DNA from: Hirundichthys speculiger
Lineage: Eukaryota > Chordata > Actinopteri > Beloniformes > Exocoetidae
Reading direction: 5' to 3'
DNA: 64,000 nucleotides
Assembly: GCA_018398805.1 (NCBI GenBank)
Contig: JAGFBZ010000854.1
Span: 372,001 to 436,000, forward strand
Translations under genes and position numbers: made by a program
Notes under the pieces: model-generated
The model's input: the letters and a program-made list of their open reading frames with translations, nothing else
The model's database searches: none
What the model was told of the DNA's origin: nothing
Shown: positions 52,976 to 63,890 of the stretch, in pieces
How the letters are laid out: each line of letters starts with the position of its first letter
Position numbering within the stretch: the stretch's first letter is position 1

Positions 52976-55900
52976 CGATTTATCTTATATTTGTTCCTGA
53001 TGCAGCTGCTCTTCTCTTCTTCTCATCTTCTTCTTCATCTCTCCATCTCTGCGTTTTATCTAAACCGTGCTTCTGTCTCAGTGCTCGTGCACTGATCACA
53101 TGCACGTGTGCGTGAGTGGAGTTGTTGCCATGACAACAGCAGCAGTCGGCGCTCCATGGCGACAGACAGAGATGCTCAGGTATGTCGGTCCTCTACATGT
53201 TGAGGTTCTGCAGGAATCTGGTCCATCAGAACCAGTCCCACTAATGTCAGACAGCTGGAGAGCTCCTGGTCTTCTACCTGACGTCTACCTGACGACTCTC
53301 AGAGCAGATCTGGACCGGTTCTGTCTGTAGAGACATCAGGTACCTGCACAGGTAGATCCAGGTGCTGCTCAAGCTCCTCCCCTTTACCCTCCAGAAAGAC
53401 TAGCTGTTTCACCACCAGACAAACATCTTGATGTTGCTGGTTTTGCACAATTTGATATTTTGCTACAAAAAGTTGGGATTTTGCAAAAGTAGATATTTTT
53501 CTACAAAAGGTTAAAATCTTAGAGTAAAATTAATTTATGGCGAGTGTCACAATTATTCAACAAAAGCTTGTCTTTAGAACAACAGGAGCTTCCTCTCCTG
53601 GCCTGAACGTCTGCCTCCATCAACACCTGAACTGAACATCTGAACCATCTGAGTCTAGGGCGGGTCTGGGATCTAGAGCCGCCTGGTAGAAGGTCAGGAG
53701 GTCAAACAGCAGCTGGATGTCCGTCAGCAGAGGAAACACCTGGTCATCTATGTGATGTTTCTGTCTGGAGGAGGTGAGCGGGTGAAAACCTTCCGAGTCG
53801 TGACCTGAACTCGTCCCCGTGTGTCAGAGGAAGCTGAATGGTCTGTCACATGTTAACGTGTGATTTGACGTGTGATAGGCGTGTTTCAGGAGAGCTGAGG
53901 GCTCTTCCAGAAATGTGGAACATCTGCTGGTTCTGGTTCAGTGATGAGATTGGAGATGGTAACTATCCTAAAATAAAAGATGCAGTCAGATAAAGCAAAC
54001 CAAGAAAGATCAATGTTCGTGTCAAATTACTGATCACCTGATGTTTTTGAAAACAAACTGATCTTGATCTTGTTCAGGTCTTCCAGCCAATCAGATGTCA
54101 CCTTAGAAAACGTCTTAGATTCCTGGTTGGGTCTCATCCTTCTGGAGTTATTTCATGGAGGGAAATGTATTTAATCCCACAGAAACAAGGACCTGCTGGG
54201 CTGAAGAAACCTTCAGGAGATGTTTCAGTTCCTGTCCTGAACATCACAGAAGTATGAGGAGATGCTGGATGGGACGTTCTCACTGGCTGCTACTGAGTCT
54301 GTGTTGCCAAGCAACACAAAGGAAGTGGGAGTGTTGCTTCTTTCAGCAGTGTGAACCTGTGGTGTGAACGAATGTGTGACCGCGGTGAAGTCGTCAGCTG
54401 CTAATGAGCCATCCACTGTGACTGGCGCTGTGGAGGATGGACCGGCTCCATCATGGAGGATTAGACCTCATATGATGCTGCAATGACAGTAAACAACAGG
54501 AATCTGGACATTAGTAAATAACTGAACCTTTTCACTCATTTACACTTGATATTTTCACAACTCACAACCGTATTTACTCAAAATGGCTACTACAGCGGAA
54601 CCGAGTGCAATCTTAGTTTCCTATTATTGATTAGCTCCTTTTATGTGCCAGAAATTAAGAAAGCAAAGAGAGACATTACCATCTTTATTCATACCATGCT
54701 TATGAACTGAGCTTTTACTGAGCTGTTACTGTTACTGACCTGGTATTGTTACTGAGCTGTACCTGAGCTGTTACTGTTACTGACCTCTTACAGAATATTC
54801 ATTTATGTTTAAGAGGCCAGTTAACCTCTTAAACAGAAACAAAACCTGACAATTAGGTTTAAAATGATGATGCTAACTGACTTTTTTTAGATAATGTATT
54901 GAGCGTTTAGGAGATGTTGCACCTCTTATCACAATTCAATAAGAGATTAACAAGCTAGCTAGCTTTTTGTAATTCATTTATAATTAAGACGCTAACTAAT
55001 TTTCATTTAGCCGCTTGTGAACAGATTTAGATGCTAGCTAACTATTTTTGATAATTTACAACTGAAGAAACTAGCTAGCTACACTCTGGCAGTGCAGCAC
55101 AATGCTATGTAGCTGTCAACAGCCCGTTGAAAGAGGCTAGCTCACAAGGGTTTGACAACAAACCGACAGCCTAAGCAGCGAGCTAACTATTGTATTTAAA
55201 ATCACTGACAGTTTAAGGTCGCAGCTAGCTAGCCTTTGACAGCTAAATGGTCTTTTGTAAAACCAGAAATGCAACAGTAGCTGCTGCGCTGATGGTAAAT
55301 CATCTCATTAATGTGCTTTATGCTGTGAAAGTGTCTTGAGTGGTTCCTGGACTAGAACGTAGCTGTATGAGCACGTTGTTGTTGTTTCTGGTCATAAATG
55401 AAACTCATGATCAGTTTCTGTCTAAAACCAAAAACCATTGCATTCTGGGATCCAGAATTTAGACTTTTACTAAATCAGTCTGCCATCATCGCTGTCGTTT
55501 CATGTTTTTATTTTATTTTCCTTCATCGGTCGACCTCGTCTTTTTAAGGACATACTGCCAGTAAAGCTGTGTCTTCAGTTCACATTAAAAATGAATCTTC
55601 CAGTTTAGCCTGTGAGCTCTGGTCTTAGCTTTGTCTGTAAGTGGCAAACACACCGTTGACTTTTCCAGGACGAATAAAACTTTAAACAGTCCTCCATTAC
55701 TGAGGCATGCTGGGACTGGCTGCTCAGTCAGGATCTCATCCTAAGACACAACCTTCATTTCTGTGTTGCTGCGTTCTCACAGCAGACCAGAAACTCACTT
55801 TTATTTACTTTATTACACAGAAAATCACATGAAGCTGCTCTTGAACAGTTTTGCACACTTCTGGGAATTTTTATTGGTCTAAATAGATGGTGACATCTGC

Positions 55901-56474
55901 AATCTATAGCTTTGTTTCTCTGCAGATGATAGTCAGATATACCTGTGCATGAAGCCAGTGAGACCTGACTGGACTACAAACATGTCTGATGACAGCTGAC
56001 TTCCTGTCAGACTGAGGATGCTGTCTTTATTATTTCCCAAAGTACCTCCAAAGCTGTGATGTTTCCCATGTTCATAAATGATGGATGAGTCAGACTAGCT
56101 CTGTGTCAGGACTGACTTCTAACTCTCTGTTGTTGCTGTGAAATAATCGACTCTTGGGTTCATTTGGATGATTCTTCACCACCTTCAGCTTGAAGTTGAG
56201 GGTTTCAGGAGGTCAGTGTCTCCATGACTCCGTTTAATGCTTCCATTAGTGGTCTTTAGAGGAACCAATGTTCCTCTGGAAAAACCAGCTCATAAAAGAT
56301 AGAAGGCCTCCAGGCAGAGCTGGAAGTGTGTTTGAGTGCTCAGAGAATGTTCTGGAGCTCTCCAACCTCATGAACTCTCCATGAGTCCTCTCAACTGGTT
56401 TCAGTTCATGTTAAATTAATTCAACTTTGTCACATACACAATCATACGTAGTACCATCTGTAGTGAAATGTAGT
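52976..56474. other. 3.5 kb of intron without recognised features
   Basis: 53440-53560 has weak AT-rich repeat wording (gttgggattttgcaaaagta). 54940-55240 is rich in gctagctagc words. No exon, RNA or element is supported. Confidence 0.45.
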
Positions 56475-57092
56475 GTCTCACCTGCAGGAGTTATCAGGTC
56501 TGCTAGATAATCAGGAGGATCAGGAGTTATCAGGTCTGCTATATAACCAGGAGCATCAGGAGTTATCACGTCTGCTAGATAACCAGGAGCATCAGGAGTT
56601 ATCAGGTCTGCTAGATAACCAGGAGCATCAGGAGTTATCAGGTCTGCTAGATAACCAGGAGGATCAGGAGTTATCAGGTCTGCTAGATAACCAGGAGCAT
56701 CAGGAGTCATCAGGTCTGCTAGATAACCAGGAGGATCAGGAGTTATCAGGTCTGCTAGATAACCAGGAGGATCAGGAGTTATCAGGTCTGCTAGATAACC
56801 AGGAGGATCAGGAGTTATCAGGTCTGCTAGATAACCAGGAGCATCAGGAGTTCATCAGGTCTGCTAGATAACCAGGAGGATCAGGAGTTATCAGGTCTGC
56901 TAGATAACCAGGAGCATCAGGAGTTATCAGGTCTGCTAGATAACCAGGAGCATCAGGAGTTATCAGGTCTGCTAGATAACCAGGAGGATCAGGAGTTATC
57001 AGGTCTGCTAGATAACCAGGAGCATCAGGAGTTATCAGGTCTGCTAGATAACCAGGAGCATCAGGAGTTATCAGGTCTGCTAGATAACCAGG
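56475..57092. repeat. minisatellite, 36-bp unit
   Basis: 17 copies of gatcaggagttatcaggtct followed by gctagataaccaggag, varying mainly between gcatcagg and ggatcagg. Open frames on both strands (NQEHQELSGLLD and ITPDAPGYLADL peptides) are by-products. Confidence 0.95.
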
Positions 57093-57944
57093 AGCTTGGC
57101 CAATAAGGACCTGATATTCAGGATCAGAAGTTTGAATTCTCTTCTAAATTTTAGAAAACATTTCAGAGTAGTGGAGTTGTGATGGGGTCTAGTAGACACG
57201 TGGATGGTTCATCTTCTCTGATGGTTGAGGTCAACTCAGAGAAGGTCTACAGGAGATAACCGGTCCAGAGTCAGGTCAGGACCAGAGGAAGTTACTGAAG
57301 CTGGAGAAACGTCCACAGCTGTTGGTGGTTGGTCTTGGTTCATTTCTTCTGTGGTTCTGAGGATTTTACCTCTAAAGGAGCTCATAAAGTCTTCACTACT
57401 GAGAGCTGCAGGAATGAACAGATCAACAGAGTTGAGACTCTATCAGTCTGGATACAGTGATGATGTTTTCTTCTATTAATTGACAGTCAGCTGTTCCAGC
57501 ATCATGAAGGGCTTTTTGTAGACTATTAAACCATCTTTCCAGGTGTGATGGAGTCTACAGATCTACCAGAGGGCCACTTCTTTCCATTTCAGGTGTTTCT
57601 TGTTTCAGCGTGTGGAGATGTGAATGATACCATGGGAGCTGCGCTCCTCTGGTTGGAGACCCTCTTCCTCAGAGGAGCAACAGCATCTAAAGCCGAATGT
57701 AAAATATCTGCAGAGATATTGATGATGAGGTCATCAGTATCTGCAGAGGAACATTTCAGGTCATCACCATCAGTTGTTCTACCATATTCTACTGTAGGGA
57801 GATGAGAAACAATGACCTTAAATTTATTCAGAGCATTTTCAGATAAACATCTGCTATAATGATACGTTTCATTTTTTTTGTTGTAGTGTCAAGAATGTTA
57901 ATTTCTAACATTATTAAATAGTGATCAGAAGGGGTATGTGTGCA
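57093..57944. other. intronic, no gene seen
   Basis: Unique sequence with chance frames. Confidence 0.5.
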
Positions 57945-58290
57945 CTGGCGCCCCCATGTGGAACAGCTGCTGAGCTGCGGGTGTTTGTACAAGGAGAGAT
58001 CTCAGGAACGATGGGTGGATCTGGATGATTGACACCTCTGTGGGGACACAGTTTAGTTGTCCACCTCACTTTCAGACGTAATGCAGTCAGAGGGAAGATG
58101 AGATGTTTCTCTAGGTGATCACTTCAGTCCAGGATGTTGATTTAAGGTTTCAACAGTCCGACATCTAAACTGATCTGGTTAGTCTCAGATTTTTCTAATT
58201 CCATGAATCTAGAGGAGTTTTGTGGAATCTGGTTTCTGATGGTGAAACATCAGAGAAGAGACTGGATCCAGAGTTGTTCTGGAAAAGCTG
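57945..58290 (+). repeat. dispersed repeat, copy 3
   Basis: Starts gcgcccccatgtggaacagc, continues ggatctggatgattgacacc and ends atccagagttgttctggaaa, collinear with 48330-48700. Confidence 0.7.
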
Positions 58291-58723
58291 AAATAGTTTT
58301 TTTGTAGTTGAATGGGTTTTCGTCTGAGTGACGACACCGTTGGATGTAGCAGCTGGTGGCCATAGATGGTTTATCTGTGAGGTGTTGTGGTGGAGATGGT
58401 CTTCAGAGGATCAACACTCAGCTTCTTCCTGTTACTTCGGTGCTGCATGTGTCTTGTATCATGACTGAAATTATTTCTTTAATTATTCACAGTGAAGACA
58501 GGCAGGAAACGGGGCACTGGGAGAACAGGGAAGACAGGCAGCGAAGGGTTAAAGGAGCTCTCTGGCTGCCTCATGTGGTCTGGAGTGGTACTGGTCCAGA
58601 CTCAGTGGGAGGCAGAACCAGCAGGTCTGCTCAGTCAGTCCAACACGACGATGCTTCTGCCACAGCATCAGGACCCCTGAACAGAGTCAGAGAACTGGAC
58701 TCACTGAAAACTGTCTGAGCTGA
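58291..58723. other. intronic, no gene seen
   Basis: Unique sequence. Confidence 0.5.
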
Positions 58724-58812
58724 TGGGAGGAGGAGGAGGAGGAGGAGGAGGAGGAGGAGGAGGAGGAGGAGGATGAGGAGGAGGAGGAGGAGGAGGAGGA
58801 GGAGGAGGGAGG
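58724..58812. repeat. (GGA)n microsatellite
   Basis: About 28 GGA triplets with one GAT. Confidence 0.95.
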
Positions 58813-59154
58813 AGGCAGTGATGGGAGGGGAGGAGGAGGGAGGCAGTGATGGGAGGACGAGGAGGCGTTCTGCTCAGCAGCCTCGTTCATGCTTCGCTGC
58901 TGTCTTCAGCCTGATCGGCGCTGAACCAGCAGCTGGACCAGCAGCTGGAGTCCTCCTGCTCCTCTGGTGAGATCTCTCTGAGCCGTAGATGCTGTTGCCG
59001 TGGGGATGGTCATGTGTGATGCATGTAGGGGGCGTTGGTGGTGCTGCAGTGATTGACGCGTGCTGCTGCCGAGGCGTTCGGTTGAACACCGTGTGGATCT
59101 GAGGTGGTGTTCTTCATCCTTCATGGAGGAGTGACTGTCGACAGCTGCTGTCAC

Positions 59155-59365
59155 TCATGATGAAGATGAAGATGATGAAGATGAGGAGGAGGATGAGGTT
59201 AAAGATGAAGATGACAATTGAAGATGAGGAGGAGGATTAAGATGATGAGAATGAGGAGGAGGATTAGGATGAGTATAAAGATAAGGTTAAGAATGAGGAT
59301 GAAGATGAGAATGGGGATGAAGATGAGGATAAAGATGGGGCTGAAGATAAGGATGAGGATTTATT
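59155..59365. repeat. (GATGAN)n purine-rich repeat
   Basis: Imperfect gatgaagatgatgaagatga words, drifting to gataaggatgagg. Confidence 0.85.
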
Positions 59366-59404
59366 TTGTGAGTTAAGTCGACTTTTGAAGGAGAAAGAAA
59401 GGCC

Positions 59405-59487
59405 ATTCTTAGGGTTAGGGTAGAGTTCAGGATAGGGTAGGGTTCAGGTTAGGGTAGGGTTGGGGTTGGGGTTGGGGTTCTGGGTTT
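59405..59487. repeat. degenerate TTAGGG-like repeat next to the Penelope element
   Basis: ttagggttagggtagagttc, aggttagggtagggttgggg and ggttggggttgggg: telomere-like but degenerate. The same type of sequence occurs inside the element at about 60925-61235. Confidence 0.75.
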
Positions 59488-59508
59488 GAGTTAAAACTCA
59501 GATGCACT

Positions 59509-59592
59509 GGCCTACTGACCTGTCGAGGTAGATGGCGAAGTTGAAAATGGAGTGGTCTTCCCCACCGGGGACCAGGGTTCAATTCCCAGGCA
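59509..59592 (+). other. tRNA-like segment near the 3' end of the Penelope element
   Basis: gggttcaattcccag resembles a tRNA T arm / B box and is preceded by ccccaccggggacc, which can pair. No full cloverleaf or anticodon arm could be drawn, so this is either a SINE scrap or part of the element's 3'UTR. Confidence 0.25.
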
Positions 59593-60070
59593 GAGCATTG
59601 GGCAGAGAAGAAGAGCAGGTTAATAGGGATACTTTTAGTAAGGGGGACGGGCCCAGTGGTTTAAAAATTAGTAAATTAATTAATAAATAGATAAATAATT
59701 CCATAAAATATGTTAAGCTAGCTAAAACCAAGAGAAATTCTGTTGGGGTGCTGGGTCCCGTCCCGGTTAGGACCATGCAGATCCGCAGGGGAGACACATA
59801 GAAACTATAATAAAAAGGGTATAAAGCAAAAAGTGAGAAATGGGAGACTAAGAGAAAATAAAATAAAATAACAGTTACAAATAAGGGCAGAAGAGATAAG
59901 TGCTATAAAAACAGGGCAATATATAAAAACACAAGTGCTATAAAAAACATATAAGTGCTTGCAATAAGAAAGCTAAAATATGAATAATGATTAATAAAAA
60001 TTCTAAGACATGCTTAAAATTACCAACTTGGATAACACATGGGGAAGAGGGTTAATACTGCCCTTATTGA

Positions 60071-60101
<31 letters not shown>

Positions 60102-60238
60102 AATCTAAAATTGTTTACCTCCCATCCAGCTGTGTGCTCTCAGGTCGACATAGGGTGGGATCCGCATGGTCCAAGGCAGTGGAGACACAGGCCCGGGGGG
60201 AACTATGCCCGGAGGTAGTGGACAAGGTTGTCTTTTGT

Positions 60239-61525
60239 TCATTCAGCATTTAGTCCTCCGGGCACAGTGGTCCCGAGCCTGTGGATCCAGATCTTCTCTG
60301 CTCTCTTCCTCTGCCCGCAGGTCCAACGATCATTATTTTCTAAGGCTGTTATAATGAGGTGGGTGGGAGGGTGAAGTTGAAAATGTTGTACCAAGGGGGT
60401 GGATAGTCGACCTTCCCCAATGTTGCGGAGGTGTTGTGATAAGCGGGTGTGGATGGAATGTTTTGTTTCACCGATATAATGTTTATTGCAGAGTGTGCAT
60501 GTGATGATATATACAACATTGGTAGTGGTGATGGAATGAGAGCCTAGGACGGGGAAGGAAGTCTTACTGTGTGGATTATGAATAAATTTACGATCTTTAT
60601 AGTGGTGATTGTGAAGAAGAGGAGGTGTGGGTCTATGGTCAGTAAATTTGGATCTGATGAGTATGGAGTAGAGGCTCTTGTGTTTCTTGTATGCTGAAAT
60701 TATCTTGCGATTCTGGAAAACTGCATGTTGAGACTGTAATATAGTAAAATTGTGTTTAATGGAGCGATGAAGAACAGTGGTTTGGTGGGAAAAGGTGGAG
60801 ACGAAGGGAATCAGATGTGGCTGTGGAATGGAGTTATGGAGTGGTGGTTGAAGGTGTTTGCAGAGTGAGCTTGGGCCCATGCTGTCTTTTGGGGAAGGGA
60901 GGTGGGGCTTACCATACCTCAGATAAGGGGTGGGGGTCAGATTGGGGTTGGAGGTAGCAATAGGGCCGGGGTTGGGGTTCAGGACCTGGATTGGGTTAGG
61001 GGTAGGGACAGGGACAAGGATAGGGTTAGAGGGAAGGTTAGGGTTAGGGATGAGGGTAGGGTTGAGGGCGGGGTTGGGGTTTAGGACAAGGGAAGGGTTG
61101 GGAGCTGTGGTAGGGGTAGGTTTAGGTATAAGGAAGGGGACAGGATCAGTCTGGGGGAGGGCAAGATGGTTCAACATGGGGGAAAGTGTGGGGTGGTGTG
61201 ATGGGTAGGGATTGGGATTCAGACCCTGGTTAGGGTAAGGGGAAAGACTTAGCAGGGGCCCAAGCTCACGGACCTGGGGTGGAGGGAGGGGAGAATAGTG
61301 AGGTGGGGAAAGGAGGGGAGGAGAGCGAGTGGGAGCGAGAGAGGCCAATGTGGTGTTTTTTATGGAACGGAGAAAACGTTTGGAGTAGCCTCTGGACCGG
61401 AGGCTTTGGAAAAGAGTATTGGTGGCTGTGTGGAAGTCATGGATGTTACTGCAAATGCGATAGAAACGGATGAGTTGTGACTTGATGATTCCTTTAAATG
61501 TGTGTGTTTTGGGTGGTAGCTGGTT
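60239..61525 (-). pseudogene. Penelope-like element: end of RT, linker and GIY-YIG endonuclease
   Basis: From 61525 the frame starts with QLPPKTHTFKGIIKSQ and FYRICSNIHDF, then SRGYSKRFLRSIK, the conserved region after the Penelope RT. Next comes a Pro/Asn-rich linker of about 100 residues (LNPNPALNPTLIPNPN type), encoded by TTAGGG-like DNA. The frame then gives the pre-EN segment (RKIISAYKKHKSLYSILIRS) and the GIY-YIG nuclease: NVVYIITCTLCNKHYIGETK with Tyr-x10-Tyr-Ile-Gly, then TRLSQHLRNIG with the catalytic Arg and a CGQRKRAEKIWIHRLGT end with the Glu. The stop is at 60239-60241. This frame is joined to the RT only through frameshifts. The nuclease part itself is intact over about 93 residues. 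Confidence 0.85.
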
Positions 61526-61646
61526 TTATGAAGTAATGCGTGTGTGTCCGTAGGTTTGAAATATACTTTAGTCTGTAAGGTTCTGTGAGTAGTGTTGGAG
61601 GGCCCGAAGAAAATTGTAGTGTCAAGAAAGTTAATGTGTGATGTAT

Positions 61647-62213
61647 TTATTGTGTGTATTTAACTGTGATGGAGGGATGATGATTATTAAGAATAGAAAT
61701 GAATTCTGGAAATTTAGAGTGATCATGGGGCCAAATTCCAAAGATGTCATCCAGAAAACGGAGGTAAAGGGATGGTTGAAGTGGACATTTGGCTAAAGCT
61801 TCTCGCTCCCACTCGCTCATATAGAGGTTGGCGTAGGCAGGTGCAAACCTCTGACCCATGGCTGTCCCGTGAATCTGTAGGTAGAATTGATTATTGAAAA
61901 GGAAATCATTATTATTTAAACAGAGTTCTATCAGTTGGAGAAGTTCTGAATCTGGGCGTGCTGGATCTGGATTTCTGTTGAAAATGGAGCGGAGTGTTTG
62001 TAAACCCAGTTGTGTATTAATGTTGGTATAAAGATTATTAATATCAATGGTAAAGAGTAATGATTGGGGAGGGACAGCCATGGGTCGGATGGTATCAATA
62101 AAGTGATACGTATCTTTGATGTAACTTGGATGATGGATGGAGAGGGGGCCTAGGAAACTGTCAATATATTGCGAAATGTGGTATGTGGAACTATTACAAT
62201 CTGAAACTATGGG
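61647..62213 (-). pseudogene. Penelope-like element: reverse transcriptase, catalytic half
   Basis: Contains PIVSDCNSSTYHISQYIDSF, the first catalytic block FTIDINNLYTNI, HGTAMGQRFAPAYANLYM and the second block YLRFLDDIFGIW with the Asp-Asp pair. These are hallmark Penelope RT motifs; HGTAMG and FLDDIF distinguish it from LINE RT. The frame is out of register with the upstream half by an indel near 62210 and ends at a stop at 61647. A short third-frame piece at about 61530-61655 carries INFLDTTIF, the next conserved block. Confidence 0.87.
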
Positions 62214-62965
62214 TCTGTGCCGGGGGGAACTTCAGAGGGAATTGTCCAGGTTTGGGGGTCTTTGTGAATTTTCGGTAAAAGGTAGAAGTAACGGGGTCGT
62301 GGGTTGTCTGGTCCAAATAAATAATCTTTCTGTTTGGATGTAATGTATTTTTTATGGTAAAGAGTCTGAATTATGTTCCTGAGTGTAATTTGGGTTTGTG
62401 ACTGGATTGTTTGGTTGAGGGTTCTGTAGTATTTGATATCCATTAATTGTCTGTTGGCTTCAGTCAGATATTGCTGTCTGTCCATGATTACTATTTTGGA
62501 GCCTTTGTCGGCTGGTTTTATTATAATGTTCGGGTTATGGATTAAGTCGGTCAGGGCCCTCCGTTCCGACCTTGAGAGATTGTCTGAGACATCTGTCTGA
62601 GGTCGGAAACGCTGTAGGGCCCTTTTATTTTTGTTGATGAATTGTCGAGTTGAGGGGTGGAGAGTGTCAAGGTTGGGTTCCCAGTAAGATGGGTGGATGA
62701 AGGGAAGCGGCTGTCTGTCTGGTTGAAGGTGGAAGTGGTCTATGAGTTTTAGTCGTCTATGAAATTTGTGAAGGTCCCTCTGAAGTTCCTCCCGGTCAAA
62801 TTTGGTGGGGCGTGGAATGAAAGTGAGTCCCCTCTCCAAGAGGGAAAGCTGTGAGGGGGACGGGGTAAAGAGGGTGGAAAGATTCAAGATGTTAGAAGAT
62901 GAATTCCACCCCAGGTCGAGTGTTGCGTGTGAGTGTCCGGGTTGGTCTTGGAAGTTATAGTAAAT
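62207..62965 (-). pseudogene. Penelope-like element: reverse transcriptase, N-terminal half
   Basis: The frame opens at 62965 and reads NLSTLFTPSPSQLSLLERGL, FDREELQRDLHKFHRRLKLI, then IIIKPADKGSKIVIMDRQQY and RYFYLLPKIHKDP. KPADKG and LPKIHK are classic Penelope RT motifs. No ATG occurs before IVIMD, so translation must start elsewhere or be coupled to the upstream ORF. The frame overlaps the end of the SGNH ORF by 11 nt. It stops at 62207 because of a frameshift in the run after VPPG. Confidence 0.85.
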
Positions 62966-63890
62966 TTAGTTGATGTAACCAGTTTTCAAAGATTAGCTTA
63001 GCTGTCCCGGGTGTCCAGTGAATATTGTCTTTTTCTGTGATAAATGTGTCATGTGGGATTTCTGTCAAGAATGGAAAGTAGGTGGCCATGGTGTTGTTGA
63101 CAAATTTGAGGTTCTGTTTCTGGGTGGGGGTTAGATGAGGTGAAAAATTCATGATGGGGTAATAGATGTCTGCATTGGGGAAGGTCGACTTTGCCTGTCG
63201 GAAGAGGGCCCTAAGTTGTTTGGTGGTGGTCTGCCCGGGGTCCTGGTCCCTATTGTTGATCCCGATGGAGAAGACCACTGTTTTGACATTGGGGTTGGAA
63301 ATGGTTTTTTCGCAAACTTTGAGAAAGTGGTAAGAATTTGCTCCAGGGTAACTGTCTAGTTGTATTTGAGGATGATTATGGGCCGGGATGCGATTTATGT
63401 TTGAGTCTCCCAGAATCAGTACTGGTTTTCTTGGTTTGAAAAACCAGTCTTGGATCTTCCGGTTGGGGCGTGCAATATGGTAGGTGGGTCTAAAACAAGT
63501 GTCACTTGGAGCAGTTGTGATTGAAGTTATGGAAGGAAGGGGGGGTGAACTGATGATGGGCTTGCTGGATTGCTGGATGGATGATTGAGGAAAGCCAGTT
63601 GGGGTTATTTCCTTAGGTGATGTGAGGTTTTGACCAGTTGATTGGAGGTGAGAAAACGGAGGGAAAGGAGGGGGAGTAGAAGGCCGTAAAAGAGATGATG
63701 TAGAAACTGGTGGTGAAGTTTGTCCAGTGGGTGAAAGATGATCCATGATGTCTGATGTTTCGGGGGAGTGTAAAGGCAAAGGTGGCGCAATGCCCGGGGG
63801 GGCCACAACTGGCAGTGCACCCCCAGCAGAATTGGTGTGAGAGGGCTCAGAGCGGGTTGTTGAGGTTATGGTTAACCTTTTTTGACCCTT
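62955..63890 (-). CDS. ORF1 of the Penelope-like element: SGNH/GDSL-type hydrolase domain
   Basis: Residues below are counted from the GTG at 63806. The first about 115 residues are Ser/Pro/Thr-rich and disordered-looking. Then come block I VLILGDSNINRI (Ser135), block II DSYPGANSY (Gly155), block III VFSIGINNRD (Asn185) and block V KDNIHWT (Asp260, His263), the full Ser-Gly-Asn-His set of SGNH esterases. This kind of domain is known in ORF1 of CR1/L2-type LINEs and in vertebrate Ngaro elements, where it may act as an esterase or RNA/membrane adaptor. The first ATG in frame is at 63746. The frame opens at 63890, after a TGA, but likely continues from the other frame upstream. It ends at TAA 62957-62955. 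Confidence 0.8.
   Translation of the reverse strand, partial: KGQKRLTITSTTRSEPSHTNSAGGALPVVAPPGIAPPLPLHSPETSDIMDHLSPTGQTSPPVSTSSLLRPSTPPPFPPFSHLQSTGQNLTSPKEITPTGFPQSSIQQSSKPIISSPPLPSITSITTAPSDTCFRPTYHIARPNRKIQDWFFKPRKPVLILGDSNINRIPAHNHPQIQLDSYPGANSYHFLKVCEKTISNPNVKTVVFSIGINNRDQDPGQTTTKQLRALFRQAKSTFPNADIYYPIMNFSPHLTPTQKQNLKFVNNTMATYFPFLTEIPHDTFITEKDNIHWTPGTAKLIFENWLHQLNLL

Noticed and set aside
59509..59592. tRNA gene
   Set aside because: Only a T-arm-like part is convincing; no acceptor stem or anticodon arm could be paired.
63880..63886. Programmed -1 frameshift at the A AAA AAG heptamer
   Set aside because: A -1 shift leads to a stop codon within two codons; only +1 reaches the SGNH frame.
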